NCBI RefSeq assembly: GCF_001612825.1
Contig: NZ_BDBE01000022.1
Span: 43,906-84,594, forward strand
DNA: 40,689 bases
DNA from: Nocardia caishijiensis NBRC 108228
GTDB taxonomy: Bacteria > Actinomycetota > Actinomycetes > Mycobacteriales > Mycobacteriaceae
Direction: 5' to 3'
Shown one piece after another: positions 24,419 through 34,024 of the stretch. The first letter of the stretch is position 1. Each line of letters begins with the position of its first letter. The notes beneath the pieces were generated by a model that was given only the letters and a program-made list of their open reading frames with translations, did not search any database and had not been told where the DNA came from. Both the position numbers and the translations under genes were made by a program.

Positions 24419-25252
24419 GTGGCAAACCAGAATCGTCCGGCTCCGCCTCCTCCCGCGCCGCTCGCGCCGCTGATCGACGCGCACACCCACCTCGACGCCT
24501 GTGGTGCGACCGATGCCGCCTCGACCGCCGCCGTCGTCGACCGGGCCGCCGCCGTCGGGGTGGGTCACGTGGTGACGGTCGCCGACGATCTCGCCGCCGC
24601 GCAGTGGGCGGTGCGCGCCGCGCACTGGGACGAGCGCGTGTACGCCGCTGTCGCCCTGCATCCCACCCGTGCGAACGCCCTCGACGACAAGGCCATGGCC
24701 GAACTGGAGAACCTCGCCACCGACCCCCGCGTCGTCGCGATCGGCGAGACCGGCCTGGACTACTACTGGCCGGGCAAGCTCGACGGCTGCGCCGACATCG
24801 AGACCCAGATCGACGGCTTCCGCTGGCACATCGACCTGGCCAAGCGCGTGCGCAAGCCGCTGATGATCCACAACCGGGAAGCCGACCACGACCTGCTCAC
24901 CGTGCTCCTCGACGAGGGCGCGCCCGACACGGTGATCTTCCACTGCTTCTCCTCGGACGCGAACATGGCGCAGGCGTGCGTGGCCGAGGGGTACGTACTC
25001 AGCTTCTCGGGAACGGTGAGTTTCAAGAACGCGCACGAACTGCGCGAGGCGGCGAAACTGGTGCCCGACGATCAGATCCTGGTCGAAACCGACGCGCCCT
25101 ATCTGACGCCGCACCCGTATCGCGGAGCGCCGAACGAGTCGTACTGCCTGCCGTACACAGTGCGCGCGCTTGCCGAGATCCGTGACCAGGATCCGGCCGA
25201 CCTCGCGGAAATCACCACGGCGAACGCGCGCAGGCTCTACAGAATCCGATAA
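24419..25252 (+). CDS. tatD: TatD-family metal-dependent 3'-5' nuclease
   Basis: 277 residues (GTG at 24419), amidohydrolase TIM barrel. Known TatD proteins act as exonucleases in DNA repair or RNA/DNA turnover; despite the name they are not part of the Tat pore. Metal ligand motifs: [37 protein letters not shown] and [10 protein letters not shown]. Upstream ATG codons at 24395 and 24398 are in frame but would overlap the divergent metG start; the GTG, 7 nt after a TACTGT box, is preferred. Order metG/tatD/rpfB follows Rv1007c-Rv1009. Confidence 0.92.
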   Translation: MANQNRPAPPPPAPLAPLIDAHTHLDACGATDAASTAAVVDRAAAVGVGHVVTVADDLAAAQWAVRAAHWDERVYAAVALHPTRANALDDKAMAELENLATDPRVVAIGETGLDYYWPGKLDGCADIETQIDGFRWHIDLAKRVRKPLMIHNREADHDLLTVLLDEGAPDTVIFHCFSSDANMAQACVAEGYVLSFSGTVSFKNAHELREAAKLVPDDQILVETDAPYLTPHPYRGAPNESYCLPYTVRALAEIRDQDPADLAEITTANARRLYRIR

Positions 25253-25356
25253 GCCCGTTTCGCGTATTGCCAGGGGGCTGGACGATAAACGTGTCTCAGC
25301 TCACATTTCGCGTGACGAAGCTGTTATCTACCTGCGATGTCTATATCGAATCGTAA

Positions 25357-26553
<1,197 letters not shown>

Positions 26554-26671
26554 TCGCCGGTACGTCGCTGCGGCGGCGGGCGCTTGACGTGCGGTAGCGT
26601 GCTCTCGTTTCGCCGGGTCCGCTGTGCTCGTGCGGTGGGGTCGGCTTCGGACGAGTCGACGGGTGGTTGGC

Positions 26672-27808
26672 ATGCTCGGGGTTTCGGCGGTGCGATCGGC
26701 GGCCGTGGCGGTGGCTTTCTCGGTGGGGCTCGTCTTCTCGGCGCCCGGTGCGCACGCGGAAACACCCGGTGAGGTGATCTCGGTGACGTCGGCGGACCTG
26801 CGTGGGATCGCGGACGCCGAGATCATCGACTACTGGACCAGGGGAGTGGGCGGGGCGACCCAACCGGCCAGCGGCGTGCTGTACCTGCCCGACGGTGCCG
26901 CGCCCGAGGGCGGGTGGCCGATCGTCGCCTACGACCACGGCACCACCGGGCTCGGTTCCGGGTGTGGTGGGCAGTCGGATCCGGCGGGGGCGCCCTGGCC
27001 GGAATCGCAGGTGGGGCAGGACGAGTTCATCCGGCACGTGGTGTCGCGGGGATTCGCGGTCGTCGCCCCCGATTACCTGGGTCTTGGTCGGTTCGACACC
27101 GGCCCGCACCCCTACCTCGACATCGACACCGAGGCGACCGCCACACTCGACCTGCTTCGTGCCGCCCGGTCGGTGCACCCGGAACTGTCGGCGGTGTGGT
27201 CGGCCTCGGGAATGTCGCAGGGTGGGCATGCCGCCCTCGCCACCGCGCACCGGCAGCACGACTACGCGCCCGAACTGGACTTCCGCGGCACCATCGCCGT
27301 CGACCCGGCCTCCGATGTGGAGAAGGTCGCCCCGCTGCTCGGACCGGGCAACCCGGACCGCGTCAGCGGTGGCACCCTCGGCTTCTCGGCGAGCATCCTC
27401 GCCGGGTTGCGCGCGGCCCGGCCGGAGGCCCAGGTCGACAGCTACCTCAGCCCGCTGGGTCGTCGGGTGCTCGACGAGATCGGCAGCCTGTGTCAGGACG
27501 CCATCGACGAGCGGGTCGCCGATCTCTATCTCGGTGACCTGCTGTCGCGGTCCCTCGGCGAGGAGCCGCTGCGCTCGGTGATGACCGACTACATGGCCGT
27601 ACCGACCAGTGGCTACGACGCCCCGATCCTGCTGCTGGTCAATGCCACCGACAAGACGGTGCCCTCGCCGCTGCACGCGGCGCTCGCGGCCCAATTCGCC
27701 GCTGGCGGAGTGGCATTCGACACCGTGGTCGGTACAGGCAGCCATACGCAGCTGAACCCGGCGATGTGGGCGGCGATCGATGAATTCCTGAATCGTGTGG
27801 TTCGGTGA
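26672..27808 (+). CDS. Secreted lipase/esterase (secretory lipase family), copy 1
   Basis: 378 residues from the ATG at 26672, which starts a clear signal peptide (cleavage near GAHAETP). An in-frame GTG at 26624 would add 16 residues. Alpha/beta-hydrolase of the LIP/secretory-lipase type: YDHGTTGLGSGCGG oxyanion region, PDYLGLGRFDTGPHPYLD, nucleophile elbow GMSQGGHAAL (Ser), acid in VNATDKTVPSP (Asp) and His in GTGSHTQL. It probably hydrolyses short- to medium-chain acylglycerols or esters outside the cell. The next gene is a paralogue 51 bp downstream. The pair lies between rpfB and rsmA, which are adjacent in M. tuberculosis. Confidence 0.88.
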   Translation: MLGVSAVRSAAVAVAFSVGLVFSAPGAHAETPGEVISVTSADLRGIADAEIIDYWTRGVGGATQPASGVLYLPDGAAPEGGWPIVAYDHGTTGLGSGCGGQSDPAGAPWPESQVGQDEFIRHVVSRGFAVVAPDYLGLGRFDTGPHPYLDIDTEATATLDLLRAARSVHPELSAVWSASGMSQGGHAALATAHRQHDYAPELDFRGTIAVDPASDVEKVAPLLGPGNPDRVSGGTLGFSASILAGLRAARPEAQVDSYLSPLGRRVLDEIGSLCQDAIDERVADLYLGDLLSRSLGEEPLRSVMTDYMAVPTSGYDAPILLLVNATDKTVPSPLHAALAAQFAAGGVAFDTVVGTGSHTQLNPAMWAAIDEFLNRVVR

Positions 27809-27859
27809 CCGGTGACTGTACGTTTGTCCAAGTACTGCTCGGCCCGAAAGGTTCCCCCG

Positions 27860-29005
27860 ATGTCGAAGACGATGAGCCGCGCCGCGATGACGGCCGTGGT
27901 CGCCGCCGCCGCGCTGCTGGCCGCCACCAACGCCCCGGCGGGCGCGGCGCCCGGCGATGTGCTCTCCGCCGAGGCCCGGCCCTCGGGCTGGCACGGTCTG
28001 CCCGGCGGCGGTTCGGCGGTGGAGTACACGACGCAGGACTCCTCGGGCGCGGAACGCCCGGCCAGCGGCGCGCTCTTCGTCCCCACCGGTGACGTGCCGG
28101 AGGGCGGCTGGCCGATCATCGCCTACGCCCACGGCAGTTCCGGCTCGGGCCCGGGCTGCGGTGGTCAGGCCGATCCCGAGACGGCGCCGTTCCCGACGCA
28201 GCGCGCCGCCGAGGACCGGCTCATCAAACGGCTCGTCGACCAGGGCTATGCCGTCGTCACCCCTGATTACCTTGGTCTCGGTCGGTTCGACACCGGCCCG
28301 CATCCCTATCTCGAGGTGCGCAGCGAGGCGACCGCGACCATCGACCTGGTCCGGGCCGCCCGCGCGGTCGACCCGGCACTCTCGCGGACGTGGAGCGTGG
28401 CAGGCACCTCACAGGGTGGGCACGCGGCCCTCAGCGCCGCCCACGTTCAGTCCTCTTACGCCCCGGAACTGGATTTCCGTGGCACCGTGGCCATCGACGC
28501 CGCCTCCGACGTCGAGAAGGTGCTGCCGTTCATCGGTCCCGATCTGCCCGGCCCGTCGGGAAGCACGGGGTTCCTGATCAGCATCCTGGCCGGTCTGCGG
28601 GCCACCCACCCCGACCTCGCGGTGGATTCCTACCTGACCCCGCGCGGCAAGTCGATCGTCGACGCGGCGGGCGGCCGATGCCTGGACGCGATCCTCGCCG
28701 AGACCAAGGGCGTCACCTCGGCCGACCTGCTCGTCCGTCCCCTCGAACCGCTGCGCGGCCCGCTCGCCGCGTACATGACCCTGCCGACCAGCGGCTACGA
28801 CGCACCGATCCTGCTGACGATGAACGTCACCGACACGATCGTCCCGTCCCCGCTGCACGCGGCCCTGGTCGCGCAGTTCGCCGCCAACGGCGTCGACCAG
28901 CAGGTCTTGCCCGGCACCGGCCCGCACGGGTCGGTGACACCCGCGCAGCTCGAGGCCATCGACGCCTTCCTCGCCCGTGTGAACGCCGCCCCGCCACAGC
29001 GCTGA
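27860..29005 (+). CDS. Secreted lipase/esterase (secretory lipase family), copy 2
   Basis: 381 residues, a close paralogue of the gene before it: AYAHGSSGSGPGCGG, PDYLGLGRFDTGPHPYLE, nucleophile GTSQGGHAAL, Asp in MNVTDTIVPSPLHA and His in GTGPHGSV. Signal peptide from MSKTMSRAAMTAVVAAAALL to cleavage near AGAAPG. The ATG at 27860 has GAAAGG upstream; an in-frame start at 27812 is possible. The two copies probably arose by tandem duplication and then diverged in the signal peptide and the lid-like middle region. Substrate range cannot be read from the sequence. Confidence 0.88.
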   Translation: MSKTMSRAAMTAVVAAAALLAATNAPAGAAPGDVLSAEARPSGWHGLPGGGSAVEYTTQDSSGAERPASGALFVPTGDVPEGGWPIIAYAHGSSGSGPGCGGQADPETAPFPTQRAAEDRLIKRLVDQGYAVVTPDYLGLGRFDTGPHPYLEVRSEATATIDLVRAARAVDPALSRTWSVAGTSQGGHAALSAAHVQSSYAPELDFRGTVAIDAASDVEKVLPFIGPDLPGPSGSTGFLISILAGLRATHPDLAVDSYLTPRGKSIVDAAGGRCLDAILAETKGVTSADLLVRPLEPLRGPLAAYMTLPTSGYDAPILLTMNVTDTIVPSPLHAALVAQFAANGVDQQVLPGTGPHGSVTPAQLEAIDAFLARVNAAPPQR

Positions 29006-29027
29006 GCTGCCCGATCGGCGGGGTTGG

Positions 29028-29033
29028 TAAGTT
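29028..29033 (+). promoter_or_regulatory. -10 box of a probably leaderless rsmA transcript
   Basis: TAAGTT ends 6 nt before the GTG at 29040. There is no Shine-Dalgarno. This gives rsmA its own promoter, separate from the lipase genes. Confidence 0.5.
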
Positions 29034-29039
29034 CTAGCG

Positions 29040-29921
29040 GTGTCCGAACCCGATAATTCCGCTCGCGGTTGCGCCGCGCTGCTCGGTCCCGCCGAGGTGC
29101 GTACGCTGGCCGAACGTTTCGGCGTGCGACCGACCAAACAGCTCGGGCAGAACTTCGTGCACGACGCGAACACGGTGCGACGCATCGTGGCGGCGGCCGG
29201 TGTCGGTCCGGGCGACACGGTGCTCGAGGTCGGTCCAGGTCTCGGCTCGCTGACGTTGGCCCTGCTCGACGTGGTCGACCAGGTGGTCGCCGTGGAGATC
29301 GACCCGGTACTGGCGAACTACCTGCCCGAAACCGTCGCCGATCGCGCGCCCGGCCTGGCCGCGAACCTCCGGGTGGTCGAGGCCGACGCGCTGCGGGTGC
29401 GCGCCGATCAGCTGCCCGCCGAGCCGACCGCGCTGGTGGCCAACCTGCCGTACAACGTGGCGGTGCCGGTGCTGCTGCACCTGCTGGCCGAGCTGCCGAG
29501 CATCACGGTCTCGCTGGTGATGGTGCAGGCCGAGGTGGCCGACCGGCTCGCCGCCGAACCGGGTAACCGGGTGTACGGCGTGCCGAGTGTGAAGGCGGGG
29601 TTCTTCGGCAAGGTCCGGCGCGCGGGTCATGTGGGGACGCAGGTGTTCTGGCCGGTGCCGAGGGTGGAATCGGGCCTGGTCCGGATCGATCGGTACGCCG
29701 AACCGCCGTGGCCGATGGACGACGCGCACCGCCGACGCGTGTTCGAGGTGATCGACTCGGCCTTCGCGCAGCGACGCAAGACATTGCGGGCGGCCCTGTC
29801 CGGCTGGGCCGGTTCACCCGCCGAGGCCGAGCGCAGGCTCGTCGCCGCGGGCATTGATCCGACCGCGCGCGGCGAGACCCTCGAGACCGCCGCGTTCGTG
29901 AAACTGGCCGCGCAGGGGTAG
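29040..29921 (+). CDS. rsmA: 16S rRNA (adenine1518/1519-N6) dimethyltransferase
   Basis: 293 residues, KsgA/Dim1 family. It dimethylates two adjacent adenines in the 3' hairpin of 16S rRNA late in 30S assembly; loss gives kasugamycin resistance. Motifs: [13 protein letters not shown], the SAM loop [25 protein letters not shown] and the catalytic NLPYN. The C-terminal helical domain ([14 protein letters not shown]) is complete. The GTG at 29040 fits the conserved N-terminus and the promoter just before it. Followed by a bidirectional terminator, so ispE is not on this message, unlike in M. tuberculosis. Confidence 0.95.
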   Translation: MSEPDNSARGCAALLGPAEVRTLAERFGVRPTKQLGQNFVHDANTVRRIVAAAGVGPGDTVLEVGPGLGSLTLALLDVVDQVVAVEIDPVLANYLPETVADRAPGLAANLRVVEADALRVRADQLPAEPTALVANLPYNVAVPVLLHLLAELPSITVSLVMVQAEVADRLAAEPGNRVYGVPSVKAGFFGKVRRAGHVGTQVFWPVPRVESGLVRIDRYAEPPWPMDDAHRRRVFEVIDSAFAQRRKTLRAALSGWAGSPAEAERRLVAAGIDPTARGETLETAAFVKLAAQG

Positions 29922-29926
29922 CCCTT

Positions 29927-29956
29927 GTGGCCCGCACCGGTGTCGGTGCGGGCCAC
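29927..29956. terminator. Bidirectional terminator between rsmA and copZ
   Basis: A perfect 12-bp stem, GTGGCCCGCACC (29927-29938) with GGTGCGGGCCAC (29945-29956), and a 6-nt loop, centred in the 42-bp gap between the two convergent stop codons. Confidence 0.8.
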
Positions 29957-29963
29957 GGCAGGG

Positions 29964-30170
29964 TCAGCGGGCCAGCTCGTAGCCCGCCTCGTCGACGGCG
30001 GCGGCCACATCGGCCTCGGCGACCTCGCTCGCGCTGTCGACCCGGACCAGCCCGCTGGCCAGGTCCACGTCGACGCTGGTGACGCCGTCGATCTTGCCGA
30101 TCTCCTGCTTGACCGAGCTCACGCAGTGTCCGCAGGTCATCCCGGTGACGGTGTAAGTGGTGGTGGCCAT
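29964..30170 (-). CDS. copZ: Copper chaperone, heavy-metal-associated domain protein
   Basis: 68 residues, a single ferredoxin-like HMA domain with the metal site [11 protein letters not shown] (two Cys) and the usual end, [11 protein letters not shown]. Such CopZ proteins carry Cu(I) to P-type ATPases or to the CsoR repressor. The ATG at 30170 has a perfect AAGGAG on the minus strand. No copper ATPase or csoR is nearby, so it is an orphan chaperone here. It has its own promoter with a likely copper-responsive operator, and sits between rsmA and ispE, breaking that conserved pair. Confidence 0.9.
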   Translation of the reverse strand: MATTTYTVTGMTCGHCVSSVKQEIGKIDGVTSVDVDLASGLVRVDSASEVAEADVAAAVDEAGYELAR

Positions 30171-30187
30171 GGCCGCTCCTTCGCTCG

Positions 30188-30241
30188 AATATACGGTCCC
30201 GGGGTATCCCCCGACACCAGTGAACATACCCCCCACGGGTA
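30188..30241 (-). promoter_or_regulatory. copZ promoter with candidate CsoR-type operators
   Basis: On the minus strand TATATT (30193-30188) is a -10 box. GGGGTATCCCC (30201-30211) falls mostly in the -35/-10 spacer. A second inverted repeat, TACCC-N5-GGGTA (30227-30241), lies just upstream. CsoR copper repressors bind G/C-tract palindromes of this kind. The link is inferred from the gene it controls. Confidence 0.5.
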
Positions 30242-30327
30242 CTTGGCGCAAGCCCTCGGTTCGTCCATCGCGGATACCCACCGACCGGTCGGCCGTTTCG
30301 GCGCACATACTCGTCGGTACTACCGGT

Positions 30328-30333
30328 TACGCT
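30328..30333 (+). promoter_or_regulatory. -10 box of a probably leaderless ispE transcript
   Basis: TACGCT ends 8 nt before the GTG at 30342. There is no Shine-Dalgarno upstream. Confidence 0.45.
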
Positions 30334-30341
30334 TGGTCACC

Positions 30342-31268
30342 GTGCTGTCAGTTGTGCCCAGCCCGGTCGTCGTGCGCGCTCCTTCGAAGGTGAATCTGCA
30401 TCTCGGAGTCGGTGATCCGCGCGCCGACGGGTACCACGACCTGACCACCGTCTTCCAGGCATTATCCCTCTCCGACGACCTACGCTTGGCCCCCGCCGCC
30501 TCGCTCACCGTCCGGGTGAGCGGCGAGGGTGCCGCCCACGTGCCCACCGACCGGACCAACCTCGTCTGGCAGGCCGCCGTCGCGCTCGGCCACCTCGCCG
30601 GGCGGGCGCCGCTGGTGGAGATCGCCATCACCAAGGGCATTCCGGTGGCCGGTGGCATGGCGGGCGGCAGCGCCGACGCGGCGGCCGCGCTCGTCGGTCT
30701 CAACGAGCTGTGGGACCTCGGGCTCGGCCGCGACGAACTCGCCTCGGTCGCCGCCGAACTCGGCAGCGATGTGCCCTTCGCCCTGCACGGTGGCACCGCG
30801 CTCGGCACCGGCCGGGGCGAACGGCTGCTTCCGGTGCTGTCGCGCAACACCTTCCACTGGGTGCTCGCCCTGGCCAAGGACGGGTTGTCCACCCCGTCGG
30901 TCTTCCGCGAACTCGACCGGCTGCGCGCGGAGGGCGACCCACCGCGCCTGGGCGACCCGCAGAAACTCCTGCAGGCGCTGGCCGCGGGCGACCCGCACGC
31001 GCTCGCCCCGCTGCTCGGCAACGACCTGCAGGCGGCGGCGCTGTCGCTGAAGCCGGAGCTGCGTCGCACCCTGCGTGCGGGCGTCGGCGCGGGCGCGTTG
31101 GCCGGGTTGGTGTCCGGATCGGGGCCGACCTGCGCGTTCCTGTGCGACACCGAGGAGGCGGCCATCGCGGTCGCGGCGGAACTGGCGGGCGCGGGCGTGT
31201 GCCGCAGCGTGCGTACGGCGAGCGGACCGGTGCCCGGCGCGCGGGTGCTCGACCTGGAAGCGCACTGA
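30342..31268 (+). CDS. ispE: 4-diphosphocytidyl-2-C-methyl-D-erythritol kinase
   Basis: 308 residues, GHMP kinase. It phosphorylates CDP-methylerythritol in the non-mevalonate isoprenoid pathway, which feeds decaprenyl-phosphate for the cell wall and menaquinone. Signatures: [14 protein letters not shown] (substrate Lys and Asn), [17 protein letters not shown] loop [32 protein letters not shown] and [13 protein letters not shown]. The GTG at 30342 matches the conserved N-terminus and has a TACGCT box 8 nt upstream. Followed after 75 bp by the ABC-F gene, which appears to have its own leader. Confidence 0.95.
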   Translation: MLSVVPSPVVVRAPSKVNLHLGVGDPRADGYHDLTTVFQALSLSDDLRLAPAASLTVRVSGEGAAHVPTDRTNLVWQAAVALGHLAGRAPLVEIAITKGIPVAGGMAGGSADAAAALVGLNELWDLGLGRDELASVAAELGSDVPFALHGGTALGTGRGERLLPVLSRNTFHWVLALAKDGLSTPSVFRELDRLRAEGDPPRLGDPQKLLQALAAGDPHALAPLLGNDLQAAALSLKPELRRTLRAGVGAGALAGLVSGSGPTCAFLCDTEEAAIAVAAELAGAGVCRSVRTASGPVPGARVLDLEAH

Positions 31269-31343
31269 ACGCGGCGCCCCGGTGCCCGGTGAGTAGGCTC
31301 GGCCGAGCCGAACAGTCACGCGGAAGGCGGGCGAGCAACACCC

Positions 31344-33128
31344 ATGTCTAACCTGATCAACCTCGAACAGGTCTCCAAGAGCTTCGGCATCAAGCCGCTG
31401 TTGGACGACGTCTCCCTCGGTATCCACGCCGGGGAACGGATCGGGGTGGTCGGCCTCAACGGCGGCGGCAAGACCACGCTGCTCGAGGTGCTGACCGGGC
31501 TGGAACCGCCGGACAACGGCCGGGTGAGCCGGGTCGGTGGCCTGCGGATGGCCGTGGTCACCCAGCGCGGTGTGCTGCCCGAGGGCGCGACGGTCGGGTC
31601 GGTGGTGCTCGCCGGTCTGTCCGACGACCTGTCGACAGTCGACATCGCCGAACACGAGTGGGCCGCCGACGCGCGCATCCGCTCGGTGCTCGAGGGCATC
31701 GGCATCGCCGACCTCGGCCTCGACACCTCGGTCGCCAACCTGTCCGGTGGGGAACGCCGTCGCGTCGCGCTGGCCGCGGCCCTCGTGCGCGACCTGGACC
31801 TGCTCGTCCTCGATGAACCGACCAACCACCTCGACATCGAGGGCGTGCAGTGGTTGGCCGAGCACCTGGTTGCCCGCCGCACCGCGCTGGTCGTGGTCAC
31901 CCACGATCGCTGGTTCCTCGACACCGTCGCCACCCGCACCTGGGAGGTCGTCGGCGGCAAGGTGGAGACCTACGAGGGCGGCTACGGCGACTGGATCTAC
32001 GCCCGCGCCGAACGCGCCCGCCAGGCCGACGCCACCGAGGCCCGCCGCGCCAACCTGGCCCGCAAGGAACTGGCCTGGTTGCGCCGGGGCGCCAAGGCCC
32101 GCACGTCCAAGCCGCGCTATCGCGTCGAGGCCGCCGAGGCGTTGATCGCCGATGTGCCGCCGCCACGTGACTCCGTCTCGCTGGCCGCCTTCGCCCGCAA
32201 ACGGCTCGGCCGCGTGGTGATCGAGCTGGAGGACGCCACCCTCACCACCCCCGACGGTCGGGAGCTGGTCGGCGACCTCACCTGGCGACTCGCGCCCGGC
32301 GAACGCGTCGGTCTCGTCGGTGTGAACGGTTCGGGCAAGACCACCCTGCTGCGCGCCCTCGCCGGTGACGTGGAACCGGCGGCGGGCAAGCGGATCCAGG
32401 GCCAGACCGTGCAGATCGGTTGGCTGCGCCAGGAACTCGACGATCTGCCGACCGACATGCGGGTACTCGAGGCCGTGCAGCAGATCGCGCAGCGAATCAT
32501 GCTCGGCGACAAGGAGATCTCGGCCGGTCAGCTCGCCGAACGGCTCGGCTTCACCCCGGCGCGTCAGCGCACCCCGGTCGGTGACCTCTCCGGTGGTGAA
32601 CGCCGCCGCCTGCAGCTCACCCGCATCCTGATGGCCGAACCGAACGTGCTGCTGCTCGACGAGCCGACCAACGACCTCGATATCGACACCCTGCAGCAGC
32701 TCGAAGACCTGCTCGACAACTGGGCGGGCACCCTCGTGGTCATCAGTCACGACCGCTATCTGGTCGAACGTATCTGTGACTCCACCTGGGCCCTCTTCGG
32801 CGACGGCAAGCTCACCAACCTGCCCGGCGGGATCGACCAGTACCTCACCCGCCGCGCCGCCCAGACCCACACGGCCAAGCCGATCGCGCCCAAATCGACT
32901 GCCAAGACCACGGATTCGGCCGACCGCCGCGCCGCCCGCAAGGAACTCTCGCGCCTGGAACGCACCATCGCCAAGCTCGACGAGCGCGAGCAGAAGCTCC
33001 ACACCGCCCTCGCCGACGCCGCCACCGACCCGGACAAACTCGTCAAGCTCAACACCGAGCTCAAAGAGGTCGTCGCGGAAAAGGAAGCGGCCGAAGAGCG
33101 CTGGCTGGAGCTCGCCGAAGACCAGTGA
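31344..33128 (+). CDS. ABC-F family ATPase (Uup-like)
   Basis: 594-residue soluble protein with two ABC cassettes and no membrane part: Walker A GLNGGGKTT and GVNGSGKTT, signatures LSGGERRR (twice), Walker B VLDEPTNHLD and LLDEPTNDLD. The linker between them is charged, and a C-terminal coiled coil (about residues 525-594, ARKELSRLERTIAKLDEREQ) resembles Uup. ABC-F proteins bind the ribosomal E site; some give antibiotic resistance, others resolve stalling or affect DNA transposition. The short linker and Uup-like tail suggest a housekeeping role rather than resistance, but this is inference. It converges with the Abi-alpha-like gene, 5 bp between stops. Confidence 0.92.
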   Translation: MSNLINLEQVSKSFGIKPLLDDVSLGIHAGERIGVVGLNGGGKTTLLEVLTGLEPPDNGRVSRVGGLRMAVVTQRGVLPEGATVGSVVLAGLSDDLSTVDIAEHEWAADARIRSVLEGIGIADLGLDTSVANLSGGERRRVALAAALVRDLDLLVLDEPTNHLDIEGVQWLAEHLVARRTALVVVTHDRWFLDTVATRTWEVVGGKVETYEGGYGDWIYARAERARQADATEARRANLARKELAWLRRGAKARTSKPRYRVEAAEALIADVPPPRDSVSLAAFARKRLGRVVIELEDATLTTPDGRELVGDLTWRLAPGERVGLVGVNGSGKTTLLRALAGDVEPAAGKRIQGQTVQIGWLRQELDDLPTDMRVLEAVQQIAQRIMLGDKEISAGQLAERLGFTPARQRTPVGDLSGGERRRLQLTRILMAEPNVLLLDEPTNDLDIDTLQQLEDLLDNWAGTLVVISHDRYLVERICDSTWALFGDGKLTNLPGGIDQYLTRRAAQTHTAKPIAPKSTAKTTDSADRRAARKELSRLERTIAKLDEREQKLHTALADAATDPDKLVKLNTELKEVVAEKEAAEERWLELAEDQ

Positions 33129-33133
33129 TCTCG

Positions 33134-34024
33134 TCAGCCGCCGACGCTGCGCGACCGGGCACCCGAGTCCGGCCCGAAGTCGCGGAGCGGCGGGGCAGCT
33201 TCGCGTCCGTCGTTGATGACGACGGGTAGGCAGGTCTGGACGAAGTCGGCGCCGAACTCGGTGAGCACGATGCTGCGGTAGCTCACCTTGGTGCCGAAAC
33301 TGGCGCGCTTCAACGCCTCTCGCACCTGCTCCTGGGCCTCGATCAGCTGGTAGCGGCTGGGGTTGCCCACCGGTTCGCGGGTGGACTCGATGAGTCCTAG
33401 CCTGCGCAGGTTCGGCAGGTATTGCGGGACCCGGTTCGGAAAACGCAGACCCGCGTGCTCGCCGAGCATGGTGAGTCCGCTGATGAGACGTTCGCCGCCG
33501 AACGCCCGCTGACGTCCGGTGCGCACGTCGATCGACGGCTGCGGTCCGTCCACGTGCAGGAACCGCAGGATGCGCGCTTCGTCGGGGGTGATCTCGGCGA
33601 GGATGCCGGGGTAGGCGGGATGCGAATCCGGTGCCACCGCATGGGTACTCGCCGAGAGCCGAAGCAGTTCGGCGCCCTGTTCGCGCAGGGTCGGCATGCC
33701 CGGGCCACCGTGCTGTTCGCCACTCGGGGGCAGGCCGAGGGCGAGTCGGAGACGATCGCGCACCTCGGTTTCCGCGTCGGCCAGCACCTCGGCGGGCGGT
33801 GCCCCCGCGATGCTGCCGCGCAGCACCGTGACCGTGACACCGACCGCGGTGTCCAGCGTCCACATCGTCATCCCCGACGCGGCGGTGATCGCCACGCGGG
33901 CGACACCGGTCGCCGCGCGGACGGTGCGTACCGGCGACACCGGCAGCACCCCTCGGCGGGTATCGGGCGACGGCACCGACCGCCGCACCAGTTCGGTGGA
34001 CGGGGGTCCGTCGTCTACATCCAT
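33134..34024 (-). CDS. Abi-alpha/DUF4393-like protein, copy 1
   Basis: 296 residues. The N-terminal third is variable and contains a hydrophobic, Ala/Val/Thr-rich stretch (about 40-75). The C-terminal two thirds carry the DUF4393/Abi-alpha pattern: HPAYPGILAEITPDEARILRF, GPQPSIDVRTGRQ, then LPNLRRLGLIE and a final SIVLTEFGADFVQTCLP. The family takes its name from a lactococcal abortive-infection protein, but the biochemical activity is unknown to me. The ATG at 34024 overlaps the end of the upstream DUF445 gene by 10 bp, so the two are translationally coupled. A paralogue is divergently placed on the other side of the DUF445 gene. Confidence 0.75.
   Translation of the reverse strand: MDVDDGPPSTELVRRSVPSPDTRRGVLPVSPVRTVRAATGVARVAITAASGMTMWTLDTAVGVTVTVLRGSIAGAPPAEVLADAETEVRDRLRLALGLPPSGEQHGGPGMPTLREQGAELLRLSASTHAVAPDSHPAYPGILAEITPDEARILRFLHVDGPQPSIDVRTGRQRAFGGERLISGLTMLGEHAGLRFPNRVPQYLPNLRRLGLIESTREPVGNPSRYQLIEAQEQVREALKRASFGTKVSYRSIVLTEFGADFVQTCLPVVINDGREAAPPLRDFGPDSGARSRSVGG

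Noticed and set aside
22682..25114. An 810-codon open frame on the minus strand across metG and tatD
   Set aside because: Runs in another frame of metG and antisense to tatD; both genes show intact catalytic motifs.
30480..33863. A 1127-codon open frame on the minus strand
   Set aside because: Antisense to ispE and the ABC-F gene, both of which have complete family motifs; the translation has no recognisable domain.
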